A stretch of 36,013 bases of DNA from DASRCB01 sp035653295 (GCA_035653295.1 DASRCB010000019.1:1-36013); one strand, 5' to 3'. Positions 5,790-13,531 are shown, counted from the stretch's first letter. Translations and numbers: made by a program. Notes: generated by a model from the sequence alone, not told the origin.

Positions 5790-7495
5790 ACGCCGCCGGT
5801 CCGCCCTGCTTCGTCGCGCTGCATTCCGGCGCGCGAACCCTGCAACCGGTGCAGGTTCTTGCGGCGCTGCTCGCCATCGCCAGTGCTGTAGGCATGTGGT
5901 GGCTGCGCGAGCGCCGCATCAAGACACAAAACGACATCACCCGCGCTCTGAACAAGCTCGCCGAGGGTATCCTCGAGGCGGCGTCGCCGGCGGAAATCGT
6001 GCGTCTGCTGAACGCCGTTCTGCCTTCGATTCGGGGCATTACTACCGCGCGTCTGTTCATTCACGATCCCGCCGCATCGGCGCTTCGGCCGGTTTCGCCA
6101 CCGGGTCCATCCGGGCCCGTTCCGCCGTCCTCGGTCTCCACCGAGGGCGCCGCCCTTTGTTTCCGGAATCGCACCCTCATTGCAATCTCCGACACCCGCC
6201 GCAGCTCCTTTCTGCGCGCCGAGCTGTCGGACGACAGCCCGCGTTCGGTCATGTTCACGCCCATGTTCGCGCGCGGCGAACCCGCGGGTGTTCTGGTTCT
6301 GGAGGATGCCCGCGGGGCTCGCGATTTCAGCGCCACCGACCAGGCGTCGGCGCAGCACCTGGCGAATCAAATCGCCGCCGCCATCCGGCTTCAGGACCAA
6401 CAGGCGGTGCGCGAACGCCTGTTTCGGAGCGAAAAGCAGGCCGCTGCCGGGCAGTTGATGGCCGGTATTGCGGACGAGCTGCGAACCCCGCTCGAGACAG
6501 TTCGCCAGATTGCTGAGGGCATGCGCCGCCGCCGCGCTTTTGATGCCGATGATGTCGACGAGCTCATTCTGGAGTCGCACCGCGCCTGCGACATCGTCCG
6601 CCGTCTGGTAGCGCTCACCGACAACGACATGGCCGAACCGCAGCCGGTCGACCTCAGCGCCGTGGTATCCGGCATTCTGGCCTACCGCACTGCGGACTGC
6701 CGTGCCCGTGGAGTGGAACTGCGGTATCAGCTCTCCTCTCGTCCACTCACGGTTTCCGGCTCACGTGGACATCTCGAGCAGGCCATTGTCAGTTTGCTCG
6801 CATATGCCGAGCGGTGCGTGATTGAAGCCAGAACGCGAGCGGTGATGGTAAGCACCTCCCTGCTTGCGTCTCGCGTACTGGTCGAGATTGCGTGGCAGTG
6901 TAAGCCGGAGATGGCGGCCGGAGACCCCTTTCAGCCTGATCGCGACAACCGCGGGTCGCTCAGCCTGTCCGTCTGCCGTGGAATCATTCAGAATCATGGC
7001 GGGGATGTCCGCCTGATGCGCGCCTCAGCGTCTCAGGCCCGGTTCGATATCGAACTGCCCGCCCTCGAGGCGGCGCCCGTCCAGGTTCCTGGTGTTCTGC
7101 CGCAGCCGTCGCGCGGCCGGCAACTCACCGCCCTGGTGGTTGGGCCGGAGGCGCCAGAATACCGCGAGCTCATCCGCATGCTCAGCGAACTCGGCGACCG
7201 CGCCGTCCCCATTAACAGCGCCGAAGAGGCGATCGACCTGGCGCAACGCATGCGCTTCGACGTGGTCATCACTGCGATGCGACTCCCCGGCCTCGGGTGG
7301 ACGGAGCTGTATGACCGCGTTCATGCCCATGTCGGCGAGTTCATCCTGGTCACCAACGGCCGCAAGCCTGACATCGCCCGCGCTCTGCGCGGCGCCGTGC
7401 AGGTCCTGGCCGGCCCGGTTCAGAAGCCGGAACTGGAAAGGTTACTTGCCGCCATCGAGCAGCGCGCTTCATCGGACATCCGCGCGCAGGCGTGA
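5765..7495 (+). CDS. Degenerate hybrid histidine kinase (GAF, HisKA-like, HATPase-like, receiver-like), both phosphoacceptors lost
   Basis: 576 residues; ATG 5765 lies inside the end of the HAD gene. One TM helix at 29-47, a GAF-like sensor at about 60-205, a HisKA-like helix pair at 215-285, a HATPase-like fold at 295-432 and a receiver-like domain at 453-568. The H-box reads GIADELRTPLE with Asp237 (codon 6473-6475, GAC) in place of the phosphorylated histidine. The N-box reads VSLLAYAERC and lacks its asparagines, and no DxGxG or GLGL lid is visible. The receiver reads VVGPE where the acidic pair should be, VITAMRLPG with Ala504 (codon 7274-7276) for the phosphorylated Asp, and LAGPV where the conserved Lys is expected. 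The frame is otherwise intact, so it looks like a maintained pseudokinase, probably a membrane-bound sensor or scaffold. Confidence 0.85.
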   Translation: MASGHILLNAAGPPCFVALHSGARTLQPVQVLAALLAIASAVGMWWLRERRIKTQNDITRALNKLAEGILEAASPAEIVRLLNAVLPSIRGITTARLFIHDPAASALRPVSPPGPSGPVPPSSVSTEGAALCFRNRTLIAISDTRRSSFLRAELSDDSPRSVMFTPMFARGEPAGVLVLEDARGARDFSATDQASAQHLANQIAAAIRLQDQQAVRERLFRSEKQAAAGQLMAGIADELRTPLETVRQIAEGMRRRRAFDADDVDELILESHRACDIVRRLVALTDNDMAEPQPVDLSAVVSGILAYRTADCRARGVELRYQLSSRPLTVSGSRGHLEQAIVSLLAYAERCVIEARTRAVMVSTSLLASRVLVEIAWQCKPEMAAGDPFQPDRDNRGSLSLSVCRGIIQNHGGDVRLMRASASQARFDIELPALEAAPVQVPGVLPQPSRGRQLTALVVGPEAPEYRELIRMLSELGDRAVPINSAEEAIDLAQRMRFDVVITAMRLPGLGWTELYDRVHAHVGEFILVTNGRKPDIARALRGAVQVLAGPVQKPELERLLAAIEQRASSDIRAQA

Positions 7496-7507
7496 AATCC
7501 CGCTACA

Positions 7508-7987
7508 ATGCGAGCTATGCTGCGCAGCTTGCTGTTCTGCTCGGTTGCCCTGTGCGTGTGTGCCGCCGCGGCTGACAAGTACGCTGGCCCGAAACCCGAG
7601 AAAGCAGATGTCCCTTACCTCATTCAGGCCGGCAATCTGATCCAAACCGAGGTCGCTGAGGCGACCGAGTCGCACCAGAAGAAGAATACGATCTACACGG
7701 TGCCGGGCGCTTCGTCGCCCGCGAAAACGCCTTTAGCGGAGCCCAGCTTCATTCTGCTGTCGAAGACGGTATCGCCCGAGACGCTTCAGCTTTTTCAGTT
7801 CCAGGTAGTGAATGGCGCCCGCCAGGTGGTCATCGGCAAACATCAGGCGGAGCCGTTCCATTTATCCGTACGCAATCTCGGCCAAGGACTGTATCAGATC
7901 GACGTCGCCGATACGCTCGAAAACGGTGAGTACGCCCTCTCGCCAACCGGGTCCAATACCTCCTTCTGCTTCGCCGTGGTGCCATAG
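7508..7987 (+). CDS. Secreted protein of unknown function
   Basis: 159 residues from ATG 7508; ATG 7517 (MLRSLLFCSVALCVCAAAAD) is the other plausible start. A signal peptide with an Ala-rich cleavage region precedes KYAGPKPEKADVPYLIQAGN. The rest is mixed alpha/beta (SFILLSKTVSPETLQLFQFQ, PFHLSVRNLGQGLYQIDVAD) and ends GSNTSFCFAVVP. The pattern looks like a small beta-sandwich domain, but no family is recognised. It lies 12 bp after the pseudokinase and 3 bp before the next HAD gene, so it is probably part of the same transcript. Confidence 0.65.
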   Translation: MRAMLRSLLFCSVALCVCAAAADKYAGPKPEKADVPYLIQAGNLIQTEVAEATESHQKKNTIYTVPGASSPAKTPLAEPSFILLSKTVSPETLQLFQFQVVNGARQVVIGKHQAEPFHLSVRNLGQGLYQIDVADTLENGEYALSPTGSNTSFCFAVVP

Positions 7988-7990
7988 GGC

Positions 7991-8659
7991 ATGGAGACCG
8001 CGTTTCTGTTCGATCTCGACGGCACCCTGGTGGACAGTGTCTACCAGCACGTGCTCGCCTGGCGTGAAGCGCTCGAGCAGGCGGGCATGTCTCTCGCGGT
8101 GTGGCGCATTCACCGCCGCATCGGCATGAGCGGCGGCCTGCTCACCCAGGCTCTGGGCCGCGAAACCGGGCGGCGCATCGGCCCTGAGGAGGCCGAGGAA
8201 ATCCAGAACAATCACGCCCGTGCTTATGAGCGCTACGCCGGGCAGGTCCGCCCGCTTCCCGGCGCCTGCGAGCTGCTGTCCGCGCTTACCGCGCAGTCGG
8301 TGCCCTGGGCCATCGCCACCAGCGGGCGCCCGGAGAGCGCGCAGCTTACGTTGAAAATGCTTGGCGTGCCCAGCAACGTGCCGGTGGTCACGCGCGGTGA
8401 GGTCACTCACGCCAAGCCCGACCCGGATCTGTTCATCGCCGCCGCGCGTAAGCTGGGCGTCCCCATCGAGCATTCCGTCGTCGTCGGCGACAGCGTGTGG
8501 GATCTGCTGGCCGCCCGCCGCGCCCGCGCGCTCGGCGTGGGGCTGCTGTCGGGCGGTTACGGCTCCGAAGAACTGGAACGCGCCGGGGCGTACCGCGTGT
8601 ATCTCGATCCCGCGGACCTGCTCGCTCATCTCGATGAGGTCGGCGTTCGCGCTCCGTAA
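7991..8659 (+). CDS. HAD-superfamily phosphatase (Gph-like)
   Basis: 222 residues. Motif I is FLFDLDGTLVDS (Asp8 and Asp10), motif II is WAIATSGRPESAQL, motif III is the lysine of HAKPDPDLFIAAARKL, and motif IV is SVVVGDSVWDLLAARRARAL. The cap helices lie between about 20 and 85. Such enzymes dephosphorylate small sugar or organic phosphates; specificity cannot be read. It is a second HAD enzyme in the same stretch, not a tandem duplicate of the one at 5145 (the cap sequences differ strongly). Its 3' end overlaps the convergent binding-protein gene by 34 bp. Confidence 0.88.
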   Translation: METAFLFDLDGTLVDSVYQHVLAWREALEQAGMSLAVWRIHRRIGMSGGLLTQALGRETGRRIGPEEAEEIQNNHARAYERYAGQVRPLPGACELLSALTAQSVPWAIATSGRPESAQLTLKMLGVPSNVPVVTRGEVTHAKPDPDLFIAAARKLGVPIEHSVVVGDSVWDLLAARRARALGVGLLSGGYGSEELERAGAYRVYLDPADLLAHLDEVGVRAP

Positions 8660-9405
8660 AGAGAGCGCAGGAAATCCCGCGCGACTTCCGCGGCCCGGCG
8701 GTGTTGACCGTCAACCTGGTAGTTCATCCGCCGCATCTGTTCCGTCGAAATGCTGCCGGACAGTTCCGCGAGCGCGGTGCGCAGGCCCGGGTTTCGCGCC
8801 AGCGTGTCGCCGCGCACCACCAGCGCCGCCTCGTAGGGCGGAAAATAATGGCGGTCGTCCTCCAGCACCTTCAAATGCATGGCGTGAATCAGACCATCGG
8901 TAGCGCTGCCGGCCGCCATGTCCACCGCGCCCCGCTCGAGCGCCTGATACAGCAGACCGAGATCCATGTCGCGCGGTCCCCCATCCAGCCGCAGGCCGTA
9001 AGTTGCCAGTAGTCCTTTCAGCCCATCCGGCCGCTTGACGAACTCGTAGCCGACCGCCAGCCGCCACGCCTGCGGCCGGCGCGCCGCTTCGCTCAGGGTT
9101 CGCTCCTGCGCATCTCCGCGCACGACCATCGCGAAGGAGTTGTTGAACCCGAGCGGCGGCATCCAGTCGGCCCCGAATCTGCGTTTGTATTCTGAGGCCA
9201 GGATCCGGAGCGCTTTTCCCGCGTCCCGTTCGGGAGGCAGCTTCAGCACTGCTGTGATCGCCGTCCCCGTGTACTCCGGATAGAGGTCGATCGATCCGGC
9301 CACCAACGCCTGCTGCGCCACGAACGTCCCGCCCAGACCGAGGCTCCGCTCCACTCGCGCGTGCAGCCGGTTCTCGAGATGCTGCGCGACGACCTCGCCC
9401 AGCAC
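8626..9405 (-). CDS. Osmoprotectant (glycine betaine/choline-type) ABC substrate-binding protein, 5' end broken
   Basis: OpuCC/ProX-like binding protein (OpuAC domain). Hallmarks: QHLENRLHARVERSLGLGG, the GSIDLYPEYTGTAI signature, WMPPLGFNNSFAMVVRG and DMDLGLLYQALERGAVDMAAG. The GTG at 9405 is the first usable start but is not the natural one. The same frame continues upstream with IVVGSKNFTEQI, normally the first strand of the mature protein, and a perfect lipobox LLLAGC (Cys at 9454-9456), then runs without any ATG, GTG or TTG. A TTG at 9530 in the neighbouring frame would supply an N-terminus (MSTLKARSTVAG) if one C were added to the CCCC run at 9495-9498. Either the gene is frameshifted or the assembly is wrong there. 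Confidence 0.82.
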   Translation of the reverse strand: MLGEVVAQHLENRLHARVERSLGLGGTFVAQQALVAGSIDLYPEYTGTAITAVLKLPPERDAGKALRILASEYKRRFGADWMPPLGFNNSFAMVVRGDAQERTLSEAARRPQAWRLAVGYEFVKRPDGLKGLLATYGLRLDGGPRDMDLGLLYQALERGAVDMAAGSATDGLIHAMHLKVLEDDRHYFPPYEAALVVRGDTLARNPGLRTALAELSGSISTEQMRRMNYQVDGQHRRAAEVARDFLRSLYGARTPTSSR

Positions 9406-9554
9406 GATCTGCTCGGTGAAGTTTTTCGAGCCGACAACGATCGGTCTCGGCCCACACCCGGCCAGCAGGAGGATCGCGGCAGCGGTGATCGTCGCCCCGC
9501 AACTGTGGAGCGGGCCTTTAGCGTGCTCAACGCTGGCCGCGAGGCCAGCCCGGT

Positions 9555-10157
9555 TTAGGCCGCCAGCCTTCGTTCGATCCAGCCCAGTCCTCCGTCGGCA
9601 GCCAGCGCGAGAACTGCGGACGGAATCGCGCCAGCCAGTATTTCCTGCGGATCCACCATTTCGATCCCTCGTAGCACGAGCACGCCAAGCCCGCCCGCCC
9701 CGATCAGCGCGCCAATAGTGGCGGTGCCCACGGTGGTCACCGTGGCGATGCGGATGCCGCCCAGAATGGTTCGCGCTGCAAGCGGCAGTTCCACCATCGT
9801 CAGCAGCTGAAATTCCGTAAGCCCCATGGCCACCGCCGATTCGCGAACCGCCGGGTCAACGCCGACAATCCCCGTGACGGTGTTGCGCAGAATGGGCAGC
9901 AACGCATAAAGAACCAGGGCGATGATCGCGGTGTGCTTCCCGATGCCGCCGATGAATGGAATCGGCAGCAAAAATCCGAACAGCGCCAGGCTGGGCACTG
10001 TTTGCATTACCGACGCGAACCCCAGCGCGACGGTGCGCCACCGTTCGCGCCGGGTGACAAGGACCCCAACCGGCAGCGCAATCGCGACCGCAACCCCCAC
10101 CGAAATCGCCACGATCACGATGTGCTCCAGGCTGAATCGAAGGATGTCGTCCCACAT
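9555..10157 (-). CDS. Osmoprotectant ABC transporter permease
   Basis: 200 residues with about five TM helices; OpuCB/OpuCD or ProW-like. The binding-protein-dependent permease signature is seen in the EAA loop: VAMGLTEFQLLTMVELPLA followed by RTILGGIRIATVTTVGTATI. N-terminal HIVIVAISVGVAVAIALPVG and VMQTVPSLALFGFLLPI are also typical. It should form the membrane channel together with the ATPase upstream (3 bp away) and receive substrate from the binding protein downstream. The stop TAA (9555-9557) lies 24 nt before the candidate TTG start of the binding protein. Only one permease gene is present, so the complex would use a homodimer. Confidence 0.9.
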   Translation of the reverse strand: MWDDILRFSLEHIVIVAISVGVAVAIALPVGVLVTRRERWRTVALGFASVMQTVPSLALFGFLLPIPFIGGIGKHTAIIALVLYALLPILRNTVTGIVGVDPAVRESAVAMGLTEFQLLTMVELPLAARTILGGIRIATVTTVGTATIGALIGAGGLGVLVLRGIEMVDPQEILAGAIPSAVLALAADGGLGWIERRLAA

Positions 10158-10160
10158 CGT

Positions 10161-10862
10161 TCAATCCAGGCTCCCCAGAAACGCCCGCGCTTCCTCCGTC
10201 TGCGCGGCCCGGAAGTCCTGTGGCGTCGCGACCAGCTCCAGCATTCCCCCGCGCAGCAATGCAATACGATCGCCCAGCGCCAGCGCCTCTCGGACATCAT
10301 GCGTAACGAATACGGCGGTTTTACGCACCTGCCGGCTGAGCCGCTGGAACAGGCGCTGCGCCTCCGCTCGTGTTACCGGATCGAGCGCGCCAAAGGGCTC
10401 GTCGAACAGCAGCAGGCGTGGATCGGCGGCCAGAGCCCGCGCAATGCCCACGCGCTGCCGCTGCCCTCCCGACAATTCGCGTGGGAACCGGGCCCGGAAA
10501 TGTTCCGCCGGAAGTTCCAGTAAATCGAGCAACTCGGTCACGCGCGCGTCAATGCGCTCAGCCGGCCAGCCCTCGAGATTCGGAACCAGCCCCACATTGC
10601 GCTGCACCGTGAAATGTGGGAACAGACCCGTTTCCTGGATCACGTAACCAATCCGTCGCCGCAGCCGAATCGGATCCTGCTTGTTGGTCGGCGCCCCATC
10701 TACCAGCACCGCGCCGGAGGTCGGATACAGCAGCCCGTTAATAAGCTTCAGAATTGTCGTCTTCCCCGACCCGCTGCGCCCCAGCAGCACCATGGTCTCG
10801 CCTTCGGCAATGCTGAGGTTGAAACCGCGGAGCACGTCTTGTCCGCCGATACGGCAGGTCAC
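10161..10862 (-). CDS. Osmoprotectant ABC transporter ATPase (OpuCA-like, no CBS domains), start uncertain
   Basis: ATPase that powers the permease encoded at 9555. Walker A GRSGSGKTT, Q-loop YVIQETGLFPH, signature LSGGQRQRVGIARAL, Walker B LLLFDEPFGALD and the switch histidine in FVTHDVREAL are all intact. It ends soon after the ATPase core (FRAAQTEEARAFLGSLD) and lacks the C-terminal CBS pair of many OpuCA proteins. GTG 10862 is the only ordinary in-frame start, but the conserved first strand (PLIEFRDV) is encoded upstream to at least 10889, where the codon is ATA (10892-10890). An ATG at 10900 with a GGGAG 9 nt before it would be in frame if the AAA run at 10894-10892 had one more A. Confidence 0.9.
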   Translation of the reverse strand: MTCRIGGQDVLRGFNLSIAEGETMVLLGRSGSGKTTILKLINGLLYPTSGAVLVDGAPTNKQDPIRLRRRIGYVIQETGLFPHFTVQRNVGLVPNLEGWPAERIDARVTELLDLLELPAEHFRARFPRELSGGQRQRVGIARALAADPRLLLFDEPFGALDPVTRAEAQRLFQRLSRQVRKTAVFVTHDVREALALGDRIALLRGGMLELVATPQDFRAAQTEEARAFLGSLD

Positions 10863-10865
10863 GTC

Positions 10866-10978
10866 GCGAAACTCGATCAGTGGCGCCGGTATTTCGCCAT
10901 TGTAGCCGTCTCCCGCTACATCTCACGTACTGACGGTATGAGCGGCTCCGGGCGATCGGCGCGAAACTCGATCAGCGG
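10866..10978. repeat. Direct repeat of the ATPase 5' end, 95 bp apart
   Basis: GCGAAACTCGATCAGTGG (10866-10883) recurs with one mismatch at 10961-10978. On the minus strand both copies encode PLIEFR. The outer copy has an ATG where the gene copy has ATA (MPKPLIEFR from 10987) but then diverges and stops after about 23 codons. It looks like a partial duplication of the 5' end of the ATPase gene, or a duplication with insertion that separated the start codon from the body. Confidence 0.55.
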
Positions 10979-10997
10979 TTTCGGCATCTGCATATCG

Positions 10998-11363
10998 ATG
11001 GCCCCGCGTCGCTGCGCGGAACCGTATCGGTTACGGGTCCGGCTCGTTTTCGCCCTGCTCGTCTTAGCGGCAGGCTCGCAGCTTATCGCTCAGGGTCCCA
11101 CGCGCGACCTGCACGGCGTGGTCCACGAGCAAACCGGCGAGCCGCTGCGCGGCGCCATCGTCGAAATTAAAGATATCAATACCCTCGCGATTCGCTCATT
11201 TATCACCCAAAGAGACGGCCAATATCATTTCTCGGCATTAAACCCCGACGCTTATTATGAAGTCCGGGCGCAGTATCGCGGCCAGTGGAGCTCCACCCAC
11301 ACCCTGAGCCGCTTTAACGAGAAGCGGCACCCGGTCATCGACATCACCATCCATCTGAAATAA
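10998..11363 (+). CDS. Secreted protein with one carboxypeptidase-regulatory-like domain
   Basis: 121 residues from ATG 10998; an in-frame ATG at 10938 is less likely because it runs through the duplicated ATPase segment. An Arg-rich N-region then a hydrophobic core (LVFALLVLAAGSQLIAQG) forms a signal peptide. The mature part is a single Ig-like carboxypeptidase-regulatory fold: RDLHGVVHEQTGEPLRGAIV, then EIKDINTLAIRSFITQRDGQYHFSALNP in two strands, and YEVRAQYRGQWSS. Such domains occur singly as here, or as N-terminal parts of large TonB-dependent proteins in Acidobacteriota. Function unknown; likely exported. Confidence 0.7.
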   Translation: MAPRRCAEPYRLRVRLVFALLVLAAGSQLIAQGPTRDLHGVVHEQTGEPLRGAIVEIKDINTLAIRSFITQRDGQYHFSALNPDAYYEVRAQYRGQWSSTHTLSRFNEKRHPVIDITIHLK

Positions 11364-11413
11364 TGCGCTCGCGCCGGCGGCGCTGATAGACTCGGATCTT
11401 AAGGGGCATCGCC

Positions 11414-12196
11414 ATAGTCAGAGTCTGCGTCCTTGCCACCAGCAGTTCCGGGAACGCCACCTTCCTCGCCACCGACAGCACGCGCATCCTCGTTGACGCC
11501 GGCCTGAGCCGCCGCGAGGTCATGGCGCGCCTGGCGGCCATAGGCGAAGACGGAGAAAAGCTCGACGCCATCCTCATCACCCACGAGCACAGCGATCACG
11601 TCTGCGGGCTCGTGTCCATGGCCAAAGCGCCGAAGGACGGCCGCCGCATTCCCGTCTATATGACCCGGCTCACCGCGCCGGCCATCCCCTGGGGCGATTA
11701 CGAACCACAGCTGGAGTGCTTTCAGGCCGGTACATCCTTCCAGGTTGGCGATATCGACGTGGACAGCTTCACCATTCCCCACGACGCCTGCGATCCGGTC
11801 GGCTTCGTCTTTGGCGCGCACGGCATCCGCATCGGCCTGGCCACCGATCTCGGATATCTGCCCGCGTCCATCAAGGTGCACCTGCGCGGCTCCGACATGC
11901 TCATCATGGAGGCCAACCACGATCTCGAGATGCTGCGCGTCGGCCCCTATCCATGGCCGGTGAAGCAGCGCGTCATGGGACGGCGCGGGCATTTATCGAA
12001 CGACATGGTTTGCGATTTCATCCGCAACGACCTCGACCTCAGCACCAGCACCGTGCTGCTCGGCCATCTGAGCGAGAACAACAATCACCCCGAGATCGTC
12101 CGCGACAGCGCGATGAAGGCTCTGCGCGGCCGGACTCTGTTCACGCGTCTTGTGGTTGCCGAGCCGCGGCAGCAGACCGAAGTGTTCCAGTACTGA
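11414..12196 (+). CDS. Metallo-beta-lactamase-fold hydrolase (YycJ/WalJ-like) with no canonical start codon
   Basis: The zinc motif HxHxDH is present as ITHEHSDHVCG, followed by FTIPHDACDPVGFVF, the metal-ligand region IGLATDLGY, MEANHD and the C-terminal LGHLSENNN typical of YycJ-like enzymes. The first ATG in frame (11522) would cut off the conserved N-terminal strands. Upstream codons encode VRVCVLATSSSGNATFL and ILVDAGLSRREV, which belong to this family. No ATG, GTG or TTG lies between the TAG upstream and 11522. I place the start at ATA 11414, 7 nt after AAGGGG (11401-11406), giving 260 residues. AUA initiation is rare, so a substitution or assembly error is the alternative. purB follows 9 bp downstream. 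Confidence 0.85.
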   Translation: MVRVCVLATSSSGNATFLATDSTRILVDAGLSRREVMARLAAIGEDGEKLDAILITHEHSDHVCGLVSMAKAPKDGRRIPVYMTRLTAPAIPWGDYEPQLECFQAGTSFQVGDIDVDSFTIPHDACDPVGFVFGAHGIRIGLATDLGYLPASIKVHLRGSDMLIMEANHDLEMLRVGPYPWPVKQRVMGRRGHLSNDMVCDFIRNDLDLSTSTVLLGHLSENNNHPEIVRDSAMKALRGRTLFTRLVVAEPRQQTEVFQY

Positions 12197-12205
12197 GGCG
12201 CAGGC

Positions 12206-13525
12206 ATGATCGCACGCTACACGCGCCCCGAGATGGGTCGTATCTGGGGCGAAGAGAATCGCTTCCGCCAGTGGCTCGAGGTCGAGCTGGCCGCCGCGGA
12301 AGCGCTCGCCGAAACGGGAGAAGTGCCCCCCGAGGCCGCCGCCGCGCTGCGCCGCCACGCGTCCTTCACCGTGGATCGCATCAACGAGATTGAACGCGAA
12401 GTTCGGCACGATGTCATCGCGTTTACAACGGCCGTGGCGGAGAGCATGAAAGCGGCCGGCCACGCCGAGGCATCGCGCTGGCTGCATTACGGCCTCACCT
12501 CGAACGACGTGGTGGATACCGCCCAGGCGCTGCTGCTGAAACAGGCATCCGGTCTGATTCGCGCCGATATCCAGGAACTTCTCGCCGTTCTGAAGACCCG
12601 CGCCTTCGAATTCAAAGAAACCGTGCAGATCGGCCGCACCCACGGCATTCAGGCCGAGCCGATTACCTTCGGCCTGAAGCTCGCGCTTTGGTATGACGAG
12701 CTAAGGCGCAACCTCGCGCGCTTCGACGCCGCGGCCGAAAACATCCGGGTCGGCAAGATCTCCGGCGCGGTAGGCACGTTCGGACACATCGGCCCGGATG
12801 CGGAGGAGCGTATCTGCGCCCGCCTGGACCTGCGGCCGGCCCCAATCGCCTCTCAGGTGATCTCGCGCGATCGCCACGCCGCTTACGTGTCCGCCCTGGC
12901 GCTGGTCACCGCCACCTGCGAGAAAATCGCGCTCGAGGTCCGCCACCTCCAGCGCACCGAGGTTCGTGAAGCCGAGGAGCCCTTCGCCGCGGGCCAGAAG
13001 GGCTCCTCCGCCATGCCCCACAAACGGAATCCCGTCACCTGCGAGCAGATCTGTGGTCTCGCGCGCGTGGTGCGAGCCAATGTCCAGGCCGCATTCGAGG
13101 ACATCGCGCTGTGGCACGAGCGGGACATCTCGCATTCCTCCGTGGAGCGTGTCATCCTGCCTGACTCGACCATCCTCGCCGACTACATCCTCTCCCGCAC
13201 AACCTGGCTCGCCTCAGGCATGCGTGTCTCGCCGGAGCGTATGCGCCGCAACCTGGAACTGACCCGCGGCCTCATCTTCTCCGGCCAGCTGCTGCTAGAC
13301 CTCGCCGCGGCCGGGATGCTCCGCGAGCAGGCCTATCGCCTGGTGCAGGGCTACGCCATGCGCGCCTGGGAAGAGGATGGCGACTTTCGCGCCATGATCG
13401 AGGCCGACCCGGAAATCGCCGCGCTGCTGACCAGGCAACAAATCGACCACGCCTTTTCTGTCGACCGGCAGCTTGCCCACGTGGGTCGAATTTTCGAACG
13501 GGTATTCGAGAACACTCAGGGCTAA
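12206..13525 (+). CDS. purB: Adenylosuccinate lyase
   Basis: 439 residues, normal length. It catalyses two fumarate-releasing steps in purine synthesis: SAICAR to AICAR, and adenylosuccinate to AMP. Seen: N-terminal MIARYTRPEMGRIWGEENRF, HYGLTSNDVVDTAQALLL, the substrate-binding GRTHGIQAEPITFGLKLALW, and the superfamily signature GSSAMPHKRNPVTCEQ with the flexible catalytic serine loop. The C-terminal lyase domain runs through FSVDRQLAHVGRIFERVF. ATG 12206 is 9 bp after the MBL hydrolase. A compact hairpin at 13532 follows the stop. Confidence 0.96.
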   Translation: MIARYTRPEMGRIWGEENRFRQWLEVELAAAEALAETGEVPPEAAAALRRHASFTVDRINEIEREVRHDVIAFTTAVAESMKAAGHAEASRWLHYGLTSNDVVDTAQALLLKQASGLIRADIQELLAVLKTRAFEFKETVQIGRTHGIQAEPITFGLKLALWYDELRRNLARFDAAAENIRVGKISGAVGTFGHIGPDAEERICARLDLRPAPIASQVISRDRHAAYVSALALVTATCEKIALEVRHLQRTEVREAEEPFAAGQKGSSAMPHKRNPVTCEQICGLARVVRANVQAAFEDIALWHERDISHSSVERVILPDSTILADYILSRTTWLASGMRVSPERMRRNLELTRGLIFSGQLLLDLAAAGMLREQAYRLVQGYAMRAWEEDGDFRAMIEADPEIAALLTRQQIDHAFSVDRQLAHVGRIFERVFENTQG

Positions 13526-13531
13526 GATGTC

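Noticed and set aside
10614..10997. Long upstream extension of the carboxypeptidase-regulatory-like protein
   Set aside because: It would run antisense through the ABC ATPase gene, and the signal peptide begins only after ATG 10998.
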